From positions 1 through 38,506 of the forward strand of contig JARXAF010000075.1 in the NCBI GenBank assembly GCA_029865985.1: a DNA stretch of 38,506 bases, in the 5' to 3' direction. How positions within the stretch are numbered: the stretch's first letter is position 1; every line of letters begins with the position of its first letter. Both the position numbers and the translations under genes were made by a program. Positions 24,508 to 32,759 of the stretch are shown here, in pieces. The notes under the pieces are model-generated. The model was not told the DNA's origin. It was given only the letters and a program-made list of their open reading frames with translations, and searched no databases. The DNA is from Verrucomicrobiota bacterium (GTDB lineage: Bacteria; Verrucomicrobiota; Verrucomicrobiia; Limisphaerales; UBA9464).

Positions 24508-24544
24508 GAGGAGGCCAAGTTAAACGCCAACCGGGGCCGAGCAA

Positions 24545-24600
24545 GCCGCGGTTCGGTCACACCATGGGGAGCATACCTTTTGGTCGACCGAACCTGCGGC
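24545..24600. promoter_or_regulatory. Large inverted repeat upstream of the tetrapyrrole operon
   Basis: GCCGC GGTTCGGTC (24545-24558) pairs with GACCGAACC (24586-24594), one bulged T, then GCGGC (24596-24600): 14 pairs around a 27-nt loop. It lies 38 bp before the GTG of the HemX-like gene and about 50 bp after the stop of the DUF1080 gene, both on the minus strand. No T run follows on that strand, so a plain intrinsic terminator is less likely than an operator or 5'-UTR element. Confidence 0.5.
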
Positions 24601-24650
24601 CCCTGCCGGTTCATTCATCGGCCCGTCCATGGACAGGCCTCAGAAGAGGA

Positions 24651-25331
24651 TCAGTTCTTCTTCACCCGCACGTTGCGGTACTGAACGATCGACTTCGGAT
24701 CGTGGGCCTGGAAAGCGATGGTGCCCTCGCTGAGCTTGCGCTCGAAATCCTTGCCAGCCTTGCGACCCGCCTCTTCGGTGAAGTCGTTCACCAACTTGCC
24801 ATTCAAGAAGATCTGGACGCGGTTGCCCTTCACAATGACGTGGTGGGTGTACCACTCATTGTCACGAACCACGCCCTCGAGCTTGTCGGCCTTCACGTCC
24901 TGCACCGAATAAATGCTGCCGGACTTGCGCCAGTCGCCCTGGGTTTGGTTGACCTGGGTCTCGTAACCGCCCCAAGGCCATCCGGAATCCTGATACTTGG
25001 TGTGGATGTAAATGCCGCCGTTGGAATTCGGAGCGGTCTTCACGTCGACCTTCAACTCAAAGTCCTTAAATGGAGCCAACGGACCGGTGTAGAAATTGTG
25101 GGAACGCTCGCCCTGGGCCTTGAAGCCGCCATCGGCCAAGCTCCAGGAAGCCTGGTTCTCGTTGACCTTCCAACCGGTCCAGGACCCGTCGGAGATCAGG
25201 GTGAAGCCCTGGGAATCCACGTGACCGATCTGGCCCGGCTTGGGCTTGGAGGAGGCGGAATCAGCGGCATTGGAGGCACAACCAGCGAGGATCGCGGCGG
25301 CCACGACGATGGGAAAGCACAGGGTCTTCAT
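24651..25331 (-). CDS. DUF1080 (3-keto-disaccharide hydrolase-like) lipoprotein
   Basis: 226-residue lipoprotein: signal with lipobox ILAGC (Cys at 18), a short Ala/Ser/Lys linker, then a concanavalin-like DUF1080 domain. Typical segments are FTLISDGSWTGWKV, GGIYIHTKYQDSGWPWGGYE, WYTHHVIVKGNRVQIFLNGK, and the final IAFQAHDPKSIVQYRNVRVK. The family includes 3-keto-glycoside hydrolases and is expanded in Planctomycetes and Verrucomicrobia, often with Gfo/Idh/MocA oxidoreductases; one such oxidoreductase is encoded at 9.4 kb but not beside this gene. It stands upstream of the heme genes with a 143-bp gap and is probably a separate unit. Substrate unknown. Confidence 0.9.
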   Translation of the reverse strand: MKTLCFPIVVAAAILAGCASNAADSASSKPKPGQIGHVDSQGFTLISDGSWTGWKVNENQASWSLADGGFKAQGERSHNFYTGPLAPFKDFELKVDVKTAPNSNGGIYIHTKYQDSGWPWGGYETQVNQTQGDWRKSGSIYSVQDVKADKLEGVVRDNEWYTHHVIVKGNRVQIFLNGKLVNDFTEEAGRKAGKDFERKLSEGTIAFQAHDPKSIVQYRNVRVKKN

Positions 25332-25444
25332 GAGCTCAGTCTAGGAACAGGTTGTACATTGCCCCCGGTCCGGTCCGGTCGGCAAACGGGAATTCATCGA
25401 CGGGATGGATTGCGAGCGAGCCAGCTTCCCGGTGAAGTGATGCC

Positions 25445-26335
25445 GTGTCCGACGCGACAACCATCCAAGCCTGCGCCGCACCGACGTCCCCGCGTCGGTC
25501 GCGTCGGGCATGGCAACCGTTCACCGGCAACGGGCTGTCCCGCTTTGCCGATGCGAGTGCCAGCCGCGCCCTCGGATTCCTCGGAGCTTTTGCCCTGACC
25601 ACAGCGCTGGTGCTCGGCTGGTCCCTGCACACCATCGGTTGGCCGGTAATCGACAATGCCGTGCGGGAATTTCCCGAGCAGGGACCAGGTCTGATCCGGG
25701 GTCGATTCCATTGGCCCGAGACGGCACCTCGAGTCTTGGCCGATTCACCGCATCTGGCCGTCGCAGTCCGTCCCGGTGATTCAGAAACCTTGGGCCGAAC
25801 GGCCGATCTTCAATTGGAACTGCTCCCGGGAAACCTTCGTCTGGCCGGAATCGCCGGATTCGTCGAAATTCCCTGGCCGGCGACCGCCGACCTTCCGCTC
25901 GGACGGCTACAAGCCCGAGCTGCCTGGGAAGCATGGCGACGCCCGGTCCTCGCTGCGCTGATCATCACCGCAGCGGCGGCCATGACCTTGGTGTGGAGCG
26001 GACTGGCCTTTACCCTCACTCTACCGCTTCGGTTCATCGCCTTTGTCTTGCAACGGCACATCACCTTGGGCGGGTGCTGGCGACTGAGCGTGGCTGCCTG
26101 CATGAGCGCGTCGCTGGTGCTGAACCTAGGGCTCGGTGGTTACGTCATGCGGTGGTTGCCTTGGCCGGCGCTGGCCGCAGTGGTGGTGATCCACCTGCTG
26201 GTCGGAGGCCTTTTCCTGATTTGGGGTCTGCTGAGTCGGCCTAGGAAATCCCGCTCGGCATCAGCCCCCAATCCCTTTCAACCGGGGGCCGCGAAGGACC
26301 GCCCCAAGAAGACCGGGAGCAATCCCTTCGGATGA
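25445..26335 (+). CDS. Predicted membrane protein of unknown function
   Basis: 296 residues, not recognised. The start is a GTG. After a basic N-terminal region (about 1-40) there is a first hydrophobic helix (about 42-65). A mostly soluble region of about 100 residues follows, probably outside the membrane, then about three to four helices between 165 and 260 and a basic tail with two Asn-Pro-Phe motifs (APNPFQPG and SNPFG). The layout of helix, outer domain, helices resembles DUF1189-like membrane proteins, but I would not name it as such. It stands alone on the plus strand between minus-strand operons. Confidence 0.7.
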   Translation: MSDATTIQACAAPTSPRRSRRAWQPFTGNGLSRFADASASRALGFLGAFALTTALVLGWSLHTIGWPVIDNAVREFPEQGPGLIRGRFHWPETAPRVLADSPHLAVAVRPGDSETLGRTADLQLELLPGNLRLAGIAGFVEIPWPATADLPLGRLQARAAWEAWRRPVLAALIITAAAAMTLVWSGLAFTLTLPLRFIAFVLQRHITLGGCWRLSVAACMSASLVLNLGLGGYVMRWLPWPALAAVVVIHLLVGGLFLIWGLLSRPRKSRSASAPNPFQPGAAKDRPKKTGSNPFG

Positions 26336-26359
26336 CCAGCGCAAGCTGATCTCTGGCCA

Positions 26360-26384
26360 TGGGGTTGAAACCATTCAAACCCCA
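26360..26384. terminator. Possible bidirectional terminator hairpin
   Basis: TGGGGTTGAA pairs with TTCAAACCCCA with one bulged base and a 4-nt loop, between convergent genes ending at 26335 and 26413. There is no T run on either side, so it is a weak candidate. Confidence 0.4.
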
Positions 26385-26412
26385 GAAACCCTTCCGTACG
26401 ACCCGGAGCCCG

Positions 26413-27303
26413 TCAGCGGGCGGGCGGATTGATCCGAGCCCCCTTGGCCTTCAGTTCCTCAACCTGAACCTTGGACTGCTTCGAGAGCGGATTGCCATCA
26501 AGATAAACCCGCACGAACGGGGCGAAGTTCCGGGTCTTCTCCAGATCGGGAGTCATCCAACGGCTCAAGGGAGCCAGGTCTCGGATGCGATTGTGGGACA
26601 ACTGCAGGAAAGACGGCGCACGGATGCCCGACAACGGGGCCAAATCGCTGATGCCATTGTGGGAGGCCGAGAGCAGGGTCAAATTCCGGAAGGCTCCGAA
26701 ACCTTGGATGGAGCTGATTTTGTTGTGATCGATGTAGAGAGTCGCAACCCGCGGCAAATTGGTCAGTGACGCCACCGAACTGAGCCGATTGGCCGAAAGA
26801 TAAATCGAAGCAAGATTGGTAAGACCCGACAACGGCTTCACATCCTTCACCTGATTGTGCGAGAGCTCGATGTACTGCAAGGCAGGCACCGAGGCCAACG
26901 GAGCGATGACCGAGACCAAGTTGGACGCCAGGTTGACGTACTGGAGCTGCTTCAAACCGGACAGGGGCGCGAGGTCGGCGATCTTGTTGCCCGGAATCTC
27001 GAGAGAGGCCAAGGCGACACAATGTTCCAGACCCGACAAACTGGTGATGCCTGAGAAGGGCGCGGACACGGTGGACACCGTCGCCACATCGGATGCCGTC
27101 AGCGGATCCTGAGATTCGCGCTTGGCGAAAACCTGACGACGCACAGCCGCCTCCAGCTTCTTGTCCTTGAAGACCGAGACCGGTGCGTTGGTCACCGCGG
27201 GCTTTTCAGCCGGCTTGGCCGCAGGTTCCGCTGCAGAGAGAGGCACCGAAGCCAACAGCAACACTGACGCACACAGGGAAGAAAGGATCGCTCGCTTGCT
27301 CAT
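26413..27303 (-). CDS. Secreted leucine-rich-repeat protein (internalin-like repeats)
   Basis: 296 residues: signal peptide (about 1-24, ending SAAEPA), an Ala/Pro/Lys linker, then a helical cap (KKLEAAVRRQVF and on). About seven leucine-rich repeats of 20-23 residues follow the SDS22-like pattern (for example YVNLASNLVSVIAPLASVPAL and YIELSHNQVKDVKPLSGLTN, about 90-270). Such proteins bind other proteins or carbohydrates at the surface or in the periplasm. No membrane anchor or sorting signal is seen. It lies 85 bp downstream of mlaD and may be on the same transcript. Confidence 0.9.
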   Translation of the reverse strand: MSKRAILSSLCASVLLLASVPLSAAEPAAKPAEKPAVTNAPVSVFKDKKLEAAVRRQVFAKRESQDPLTASDVATVSTVSAPFSGITSLSGLEHCVALASLEIPGNKIADLAPLSGLKQLQYVNLASNLVSVIAPLASVPALQYIELSHNQVKDVKPLSGLTNLASIYLSANRLSSVASLTNLPRVATLYIDHNKISSIQGFGAFRNLTLLSASHNGISDLAPLSGIRAPSFLQLSHNRIRDLAPLSRWMTPDLEKTRNFAPFVRVYLDGNPLSKQSKVQVEELKAKGARINPPAR

Positions 27304-27388
27304 GGAATTCGAAGCACATCATGCCGAGCCGTGGAATCAACGGAAGTGATTTTCCGATCGAAGTCTCCACCCATTTTCAAACAGGCTC

Positions 27389-28540
27389 TCAGCGCTGTTT
27401 GGACGGCGCATTGGTCTTGAAGGCACCTCGGAAGAGCCAATGCCGCTTGAGACCTCCCACGAAATCGGAGGAATTGGTCAAAACCCCGTCGACCGCCGGT
27501 AGGGTGTTCGAGCGAACCGTTCCCAAGGTCCGTTCCACCTCGACCAATGTGCCCGGAAGCGTCGTGTTGAGATTGGAGACCAACGGGCCCACCCCTTGGA
27601 TTTGCTGGTTCACCTGAGTCACCAGGGGCGGGACCGTGCGGCCCAGGTCGGTGAGCAGCGGAGGCAGCGTGGTGTTCAAGTTGGTCAGGAGCGGAGGCAC
27701 GGTGGAGTCGAGGTTCGAGACGAGCGAACCAATGCCGCCAATTTGCGCGTTCAAGTTGGTGAGCGTCACCGTCAGCGCGGCGCTCAAGTCGCTGGGGATG
27801 ATGATCTCCCCCAGTCCGCCGGGTCGGTCGAAGCGTGCCGACAAGTTGGTGGGGAAGAGCAAGTCGCCCAAGCCACCGGGCTTGGTGAAGGCCTCGCGAA
27901 TCTTCGGCACCAGCAGGGTGAGTTCGCCGATGAGATCCCCCGTGACCTCGGTGCGTATGAAGTAACCCTTGTCATTCGGGGTAAACGGATCGTAGCGGAT
28001 GAAATTCGTGACCTCCGGGCGACCCAAACTGTAGGCGTATTTGTCCCACAAGATGCCCAGAGCCGCACCGGCCGAAGCATTGGTGGACGGGGCCGTCGTG
28101 GGAATGCCCAGACCCTGACTGCGGGTCACCTCCAGGAAGTTCCCACCGGCGATGTCAATGGGCATGCCACTGACCTTGAGCTTGGAATCGGTGAAGATGT
28201 ACCCCTGATAGGGGTCCCGCACCAGGAACCGGACAAACACATTGAACCCTTCGCTGCGGTGCCAGGAATCATCCGGGGCCGTGTCGATCTGAACCACCTC
28301 ACCGATGGTGAATCCCAACATCTTCACCGGAGTGCCTACATTCACCGAACTGCCGTCCCGAAGGTAAGTGTAGTAAGGCACCCGTTTGACCCACCAACCC
28401 CGCTTGTCACCCGTGGTCTTGATGAAAAAGCCCAGACCGATAAGGCCCACGATGACCGCCCCCAACAGAAAGATCACAACGACCCATTCCACCCTGCGAA
28501 GGCGGGTCCGGAGTTGGGGAGTTAAATCCTGCAAGGCCAT
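27389..28540 (-). CDS. MlaD-family MCE-domain lipid transport protein with long helical C-terminus
   Basis: 383-residue inner-membrane-anchored protein. A basic N-terminus and one transmembrane helix (about 19-40) lead into a single MCE domain (about 50-150) with VNVGTPVKMLGFTIGEVVQI, the typical MCE strand pair. The C-terminal half carries repeated Leu/Pro/Thr segments such as STVPPLLTNLNTTLPPLLTD (about 255-345), like the helical repeats that extend tubes in long MCE proteins. It should form a hexameric ring or tube carrying lipids across the periplasm. The ATG at 28540 lies 2 bp after the ATPase stop; the frame upstream of it overlaps the ATPase gene and is not used. Confidence 0.9.
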   Translation of the reverse strand: MALQDLTPQLRTRLRRVEWVVVIFLLGAVIVGLIGLGFFIKTTGDKRGWWVKRVPYYTYLRDGSSVNVGTPVKMLGFTIGEVVQIDTAPDDSWHRSEGFNVFVRFLVRDPYQGYIFTDSKLKVSGMPIDIAGGNFLEVTRSQGLGIPTTAPSTNASAGAALGILWDKYAYSLGRPEVTNFIRYDPFTPNDKGYFIRTEVTGDLIGELTLLVPKIREAFTKPGGLGDLLFPTNLSARFDRPGGLGEIIIPSDLSAALTVTLTNLNAQIGGIGSLVSNLDSTVPPLLTNLNTTLPPLLTDLGRTVPPLVTQVNQQIQGVGPLVSNLNTTLPGTLVEVERTLGTVRSNTLPAVDGVLTNSSDFVGGLKRHWLFRGAFKTNAPSKQR

Positions 28541-28542
28541 GG

Positions 28543-29325
28543 TCAGGGACGGATATCCGTGGGGTTGTGGTAACCATCCTCGCCGGTACTGGCCAGAACA
28601 GTCTCCATGTCGGGAAGGATGCGCCATTGCCCATCCGCGACCAGCGCGAAGCGCGAGTCCAAGCCCGAGTAAGGGCGCACCGCATCGGCCGTAGCAATGA
28701 CCGCCAGGGGTTCACCGCCGAGCATGGGATGACCGGCCATGGCCTCCGTCAGGAAGCCGCGCCACCAACGGAGATGGACCGCATCCAAACCGGCCAATGG
28801 ATTGTCGAGCAGGAGAAGCCGCGGCTTCAGCACCAGGCAGCGGGCCAGAGCGACCCGACGGGACCACGACCGGCTCAAAGAACCGGGAGTCCGCAACAGG
28901 AGCGATTCCAACTGAAGGTGGCGAATCAAGGGTTCCAGTTCTGCAAGGGCCTCGGCCGGAGTGCGGTTCTGGTGATAACACCACGGCAAGAAGATATTCT
29001 CCTGAACGCTCAACGCCGGGAAGAGTCGACCGCTCCCGTCAAACACCAACCCCATGCGGCGGCGGGTTTCCCACAACCCCGCATCATCGTCATCAGCTCC
29101 GCCAACCGGGCGACCAAACACACGCACCTGGCCCGCGGCGGCCGGAATCAATCCAGCCAGCGTGTCCAGCAGCGCGGTCTTCCCGGATCCTTGGACACCC
29201 GCCACCACCCAGAGCTCACCGGAAGCCACCTTCCAATCCATCGCCTGAAGAACGACTCCTTCGGTCAAGGACGGGCGAGCGATCTCAAGAGACTCCGTCT
29301 CCAAGGCGGTGATGGTGGAGTGCAT
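28543..29325 (-). CDS. MlaF-like ABC transporter ATP-binding protein with degenerate motifs
   Basis: 260-residue ABC ATPase between the permease and MCE genes, so the likely partner of both. Walker A is intact (GVQGSGKT, 43-50). The other motifs deviate: the Q-loop Gln is Asp (VFDGSGRLF), the LSGGQ signature reads LSRSW (150-154), Walker B LLLLD is followed by Asn175 where the catalytic Glu is expected, and the H-loop His is missing (AVIATADAV). Such changes usually mean slow or absent ATP hydrolysis, or action as a regulatory half beside another ATPase. The start at 29325 lies 2 bp after the permease stop. The rest of the family fold is recognisable, so it is not a broken gene. Confidence 0.85.
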   Translation of the reverse strand: MHSTITALETESLEIARPSLTEGVVLQAMDWKVASGELWVVAGVQGSGKTALLDTLAGLIPAAAGQVRVFGRPVGGADDDDAGLWETRRRMGLVFDGSGRLFPALSVQENIFLPWCYHQNRTPAEALAELEPLIRHLQLESLLLRTPGSLSRSWSRRVALARCLVLKPRLLLLDNPLAGLDAVHLRWWRGFLTEAMAGHPMLGGEPLAVIATADAVRPYSGLDSRFALVADGQWRILPDMETVLASTGEDGYHNPTDIRP

Positions 29326-29327
29326 CG

Positions 29328-30167
29328 TCACAGGAGCAGGTACACCGTGATGAAGAGCGCATCGAGCATCAGACAACCCACCACGCAGACGGCCACTGTC
29401 CGCGTCGTCGCTGGCCCCACCTCTTCCAAGGTCATCGGCCGAGCCAGTCCCTGATAACAAATCACCCAACCAGTCAGCGCTCCGAACAAGAGGGTCTTGA
29501 GAACCAAAAGCGGAAAATCCATCGCAGTCATGGCTCCAGCGATCGCGGTGAAAAACTCCATCGGAGAGGCCTTCAATCCACGGGCATAGGCAAACACATA
29601 GCCTGAACCCAGCGAGATGAGGATGAGGTAAGCCGTCAGCGACACCACAGCCGCCGCAAAGCCCACAACCCGAGGCACCACGAGATAATGAATGGGATCA
29701 ATGCCCAGGACTTCCAGAGCCTCCACCTCGCCCAGGGCGCGGGCGGTCCCCAGTTCCACCACGGAAGCCGTCCCGACCCGGGCCAGCACCAGGAGCCCGG
29801 CAATCATCGGCGCCATCTCGCGGAGGAAGACGGTGACCATGAGTGTGCCCATGAAATTGCTGGCACCCACCTGCTCCATGAGTGAAACGGTCTGACCCAC
29901 GAAGACGATTCCCAGAACGACACCGAGAAATCCCACGATCGGCAGGAGGCGGACTCCGCATCGGTGGATTTCCCCAAGAACCTGCGGTCGAATCACCCGG
30001 GAATTGTCGCGGTAGCGCCGGACGGCCGTCGCCAGGGTGATGAGAATGAAGGCACCCAGACGAGTCAGGCTTCGCCACTCTCCGACGAACGCCGCCAACC
30101 ATCCGGACCCGCCGACAGAACCCTCGGTCGTGCCGGTTGTTCTGGAAGGGGGTGAGATCGCCGCCAT
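29328..30167 (-). CDS. MlaE-family ABC permease
   Basis: 279-residue inner-membrane permease of the MlaE/TGD1 family, which moves phospholipids with an MCE protein. GFLGVVLGIVFVGQTVSLM and FLREMAPMIAGLLVLARVGT followed by ELGTARALGEVEALEVLGID are strongly diagnostic; five helices follow the usual pattern. The frame extends back to 30410 but the ATG at 30167 (MAAISPPSR) gives normal length and starts 13 bp after the EpsI-like stop. With mlaF and mlaD it forms an mlaEFD unit; mlaA, mlaB and mlaC are not visible. Confidence 0.95.
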   Translation of the reverse strand: MAAISPPSRTTGTTEGSVGGSGWLAAFVGEWRSLTRLGAFILITLATAVRRYRDNSRVIRPQVLGEIHRCGVRLLPIVGFLGVVLGIVFVGQTVSLMEQVGASNFMGTLMVTVFLREMAPMIAGLLVLARVGTASVVELGTARALGEVEALEVLGIDPIHYLVVPRVVGFAAAVVSLTAYLILISLGSGYVFAYARGLKASPMEFFTAIAGAMTAMDFPLLVLKTLLFGALTGWVICYQGLARPMTLEEVGPATTRTVAVCVVGCLMLDALFITVYLLL

Positions 30168-30180
30168 GGGCTTTGGAGGG

Positions 30181-30924
30181 TCAGTGGCCAGTCGTCTGCG
30201 GTTCGCGCTCAATCGACGGCACGGCCGCCCCGATGAGCCGCGACATGCGCTCGAAGGTGACATCCTCAGCCCCCGGCTCGCTGAGCGAGAAAAAGGAGAT
30301 GTAGGCCCAACGCGGGCTACGCCCCTTGGAAAGAATGTCCCGAACCATTTGCCATTGGCGAGTCGAGTGGCTGGCCGTACGAATCCCGTCGGCCACGAAC
30401 CAGAACACATAAACCCCGTTGATGGTCACCCTGCGACCATCATCGCGCTCCACCGAACGAGTCATGTCAAAGCGCTGCACCTCAAGACTTCCGGGAGCCC
30501 ATCCAGGGACCTCAATGCTTCGGACGGTCTGCGAGAGGATCTGCCAACCGATGCCCGTCATGCAGTACTCGGGACGATGGATGCTGGTTCGATCAGCTCC
30601 CATGAGCACCACGCTCGCCATGACCGGAGGTAAAGATTCCCCGCCATGATAAGACCGGCGTCCGAAGGTCGTATCCGGAGGCAGGAAGCTCAGCTCGAGT
30701 TCGGGAATGGCATCCAACTGCGAACGATAACCGGGCAGGTTCGCCGGCAGGGACACCGAATTGGAAGTGGCCAGACGACCGCCTTCGGTCAACAGCGGAA
30801 GACCCACAATTCGCACCCCGGGTTCACCCATGCGGACCCGTTCCTTGAGCCAACGCAGAGAACCGGCCGCGGCGGCCACCAAGACCAACGCCACGATCGT
30901 GGGAATGGCAATCCGTGGATTCAT
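30181..30924 (-). CDS. Exosortase-associated EpsI-family protein (DUF3485)
   Basis: 247 residues: an N-terminal hydrophobic helix (about 6-25), then a periplasmic domain. GADRTSIHRPEYCMTGIGW is the hallmark motif of EpsI/DUF3485 proteins (His-Arg-Pro-Glu-x-Cys). NGVYVFWFVADGIRTASH follows. EpsI family members accompany exosortases in polysaccharide or sorting loci, and some exosortases carry this domain fused at the C-terminus. The ATG at 30924 overlaps the exosortase stop by three bases (ATGA), so the two are translationally coupled. Its biochemical role is not known. Confidence 0.9.
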   Translation of the reverse strand: MNPRIAIPTIVALVLVAAAAGSLRWLKERVRMGEPGVRIVGLPLLTEGGRLATSNSVSLPANLPGYRSQLDAIPELELSFLPPDTTFGRRSYHGGESLPPVMASVVLMGADRTSIHRPEYCMTGIGWQILSQTVRSIEVPGWAPGSLEVQRFDMTRSVERDDGRRVTINGVYVFWFVADGIRTASHSTRQWQMVRDILSKGRSPRWAYISFFSLSEPGAEDVTFERMSRLIGAAVPSIEREPQTTGH

Positions 30925-31895
30925 GACGTAGTGGGTCCACTGCTGGCAACTTCCGCAGCGGTTGTGCCCGATGATACATTCACGGAATCGGGTTCCTGCA
31001 GCCATCGGGCGACCAGGAACACACAACCCAAGGCGATGAGGAAGGTGGCAAAACCAAACTTCGTCTCGACGGCCTCACCCGCGGCCTGCCCGGCCGCTTC
31101 GGCCACGGCGAAGACCACGATCAGTCGGATCACATTGGCCAACACCGCAAAGGCCGGACTGAGCAGGATCAGGAAAATCCGTCGCCACGGTGTCCTGAAA
31201 TTGAGGAAGGCGAAGGTGACCGTCAGGAGAAGCACCACCGTGGCGCTGCGAATGCCGCTGCAGGCCGGAGCGACATCAAACCGAAAACCCTGGGCGGTCG
31301 CTGAAGCCTTTTGGAAGACGATCGTACCGGCTCGCTCCAAATTCATGTTCAGGACCCACTCGCAGAAGGTGGCCGAAAGCAACGTGCTCAGGAGGCGCAA
31401 TCCGTGGGTCAGAGTGTCGAGAAAGACGGAGATCGGGACGCAAAAGAAAAACAACAGGTAGGGAAAGGCAAAGCCCCGCATCCACGCCCGACCCCAGTAC
31501 ATGCCCATGATCCCGAAAAGCCCGACCAGGAAACCCACCACCCCGAGGCGCGTCTGCTGGACCACATATCCCGAAAGGTGCAGGAGCAAGCCCATGGGGA
31601 CCAACGCCAGCGCCGGAGTCCAAGGTTCCTTGGCAATGGCGGTCAATTCGGAACGCCGCATCACAATGATGGCGCCCACCAACCACGGGATCATCAAACC
31701 CAATTCATCATCGCGTCCCTGCTGGGCACCGCCTTCATAAACCGCCTGCAGCCAACCAAACATCGAATCGGTCTGGATGTAGCCGAGAGTGGAGTTGCCC
31801 AAGAAGTGGAAGAGAGCGAACCACGCCGCAACGACCAGCCCAAAGGCCGCCTTGTGGGGAAGGCTATCCCACAGCGATCGCAATTCTTGAAGCAT
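30921..31895 (-). CDS. Exosortase (PEP-CTERM sorting transpeptidase), catalytic His not found
   Basis: 324-residue membrane protein with about eight helices. VAPACSGIRSATVVLLL carries the catalytic Cys (C212) and a conserved Arg, and ANVIRLIVVFAVAEAAG the second Arg (R257), as in the exosortase/archaeosortase family. After this the family usually shows a His just before a Gly near the last helices. The matching region reads EAVETKFGFATFLI, with no His. Exosortases recognise PEP-CTERM tails and are thought to cut and transfer them; a substrate candidate is encoded just upstream. The ATG at 31895 is preferred to the TTG at 31907. Confidence 0.88.
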   Translation of the reverse strand: MLQELRSLWDSLPHKAAFGLVVAAWFALFHFLGNSTLGYIQTDSMFGWLQAVYEGGAQQGRDDELGLMIPWLVGAIIVMRRSELTAIAKEPWTPALALVPMGLLLHLSGYVVQQTRLGVVGFLVGLFGIMGMYWGRAWMRGFAFPYLLFFFCVPISVFLDTLTHGLRLLSTLLSATFCEWVLNMNLERAGTIVFQKASATAQGFRFDVAPACSGIRSATVVLLLTVTFAFLNFRTPWRRIFLILLSPAFAVLANVIRLIVVFAVAEAAGQAAGEAVETKFGFATFLIALGCVFLVARWLQEPDSVNVSSGTTAAEVASSGPTTS

Positions 31896-32028
31896 CGACG
31901 GTTGCAAGTGGGTTAAAAGTGACCCGTCCCGACGCCACCACGCAAGGGCAACGTCAATCCATCACCGTGACGAACTGGGGTTGCGGACCTCCCAGGCTCC
32001 TGTCTGATCGCCGTTTGCTGGGTTTGGT

Positions 32029-32736
32029 TCACCGGCGGCGGCACGCCACCATGGCCAGCAATCCCAATCCGAGCAGGAGCACGCCCGCCGGTTCGGGCAC
32101 TGAAGCCACCGCCTTCACTTCCCAGGCCTTCAGCAGGCCAGTGCCACCGCCCTCCATATCTGCAACGAACAAGGTCCATTGACCGTTCGGATCCATCTGG
32201 CCCAACGGGGTCAACAGAGCCGATCTGGGCGAGGTATCCATCGACACCATCGGGTCCACACGCCGCCCGTCGGGTTGCCAGATCCCCGTCACCGCACCGG
32301 CCGGCTCACCACCCAAAGAAACTCGATATTGGTGAATGTCGTACTGGGCTGAATCCGTGAAGGTGAGTTGAAAACCCGAATCGCTATACCCATTGGGTGA
32401 ACCGGTCGACGAACCCACCCGATTCATCAACACCGCCAGACGAAACTCCGAACCGGACGGGGTTTCGTGAAGCAAATAAGCATAGTAGTCGCCGTTGAAG
32501 GCTCCAAACTCGCTCCCCTCAACGGAGAGTTGAACGGTCAGATCATAGGGAATCCCAACCGTGAGCCCGCTCGTCTTGAACGATCGAGCGATCCCCGATG
32601 GATCATTGTCGGGAATCGCCAGGCTGATCCCTGACTCACCATAGGTGAAACCCAGATCCTGTTGGGCCTGCAACGAGTGACAGGTGACCCCAACAGCGAA
32701 AATCAGAACCCGGAGCGGGATACGAGGCGTGTTCAT
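32029..32736 (-). CDS. PEP-CTERM sorting-domain protein with P-domain-like fold
   Basis: 235 residues: an N-terminal signal (RIPLRVLIFAVGVTCHSLQA), an extracellular beta-rich domain, and a C-terminal tripartite sorting signal: VPEP, a hydrophobic stretch AGVLLLGLGLLAMVA, and CRRR. DPNGQWTLFVADMEGGGTGLLKAWEV just before the tail resembles proprotein-convertase P-domains common in such proteins. It is the likely substrate of the exosortase encoded 134 bp downstream. The ATG at 32736 is used; a GTG at 32763 would overlap the stop of the preceding giant gene. The 133-bp gap to the exosortase gene holds nothing recognisable. Confidence 0.92.
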   Translation of the reverse strand: MNTPRIPLRVLIFAVGVTCHSLQAQQDLGFTYGESGISLAIPDNDPSGIARSFKTSGLTVGIPYDLTVQLSVEGSEFGAFNGDYYAYLLHETPSGSEFRLAVLMNRVGSSTGSPNGYSDSGFQLTFTDSAQYDIHQYRVSLGGEPAGAVTGIWQPDGRRVDPMVSMDTSPRSALLTPLGQMDPNGQWTLFVADMEGGGTGLLKAWEVKAVASVPEPAGVLLLGLGLLAMVACRRR

Positions 32737-32759
32737 GAAATGATTATCTGATCGGTTGT

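Noticed and set aside
31896-32028. Small gene between the exosortase and PEP-CTERM genes
   Set aside because: Open frames on both strands overlap the PEP-CTERM gene and show no signal, domain or start context.
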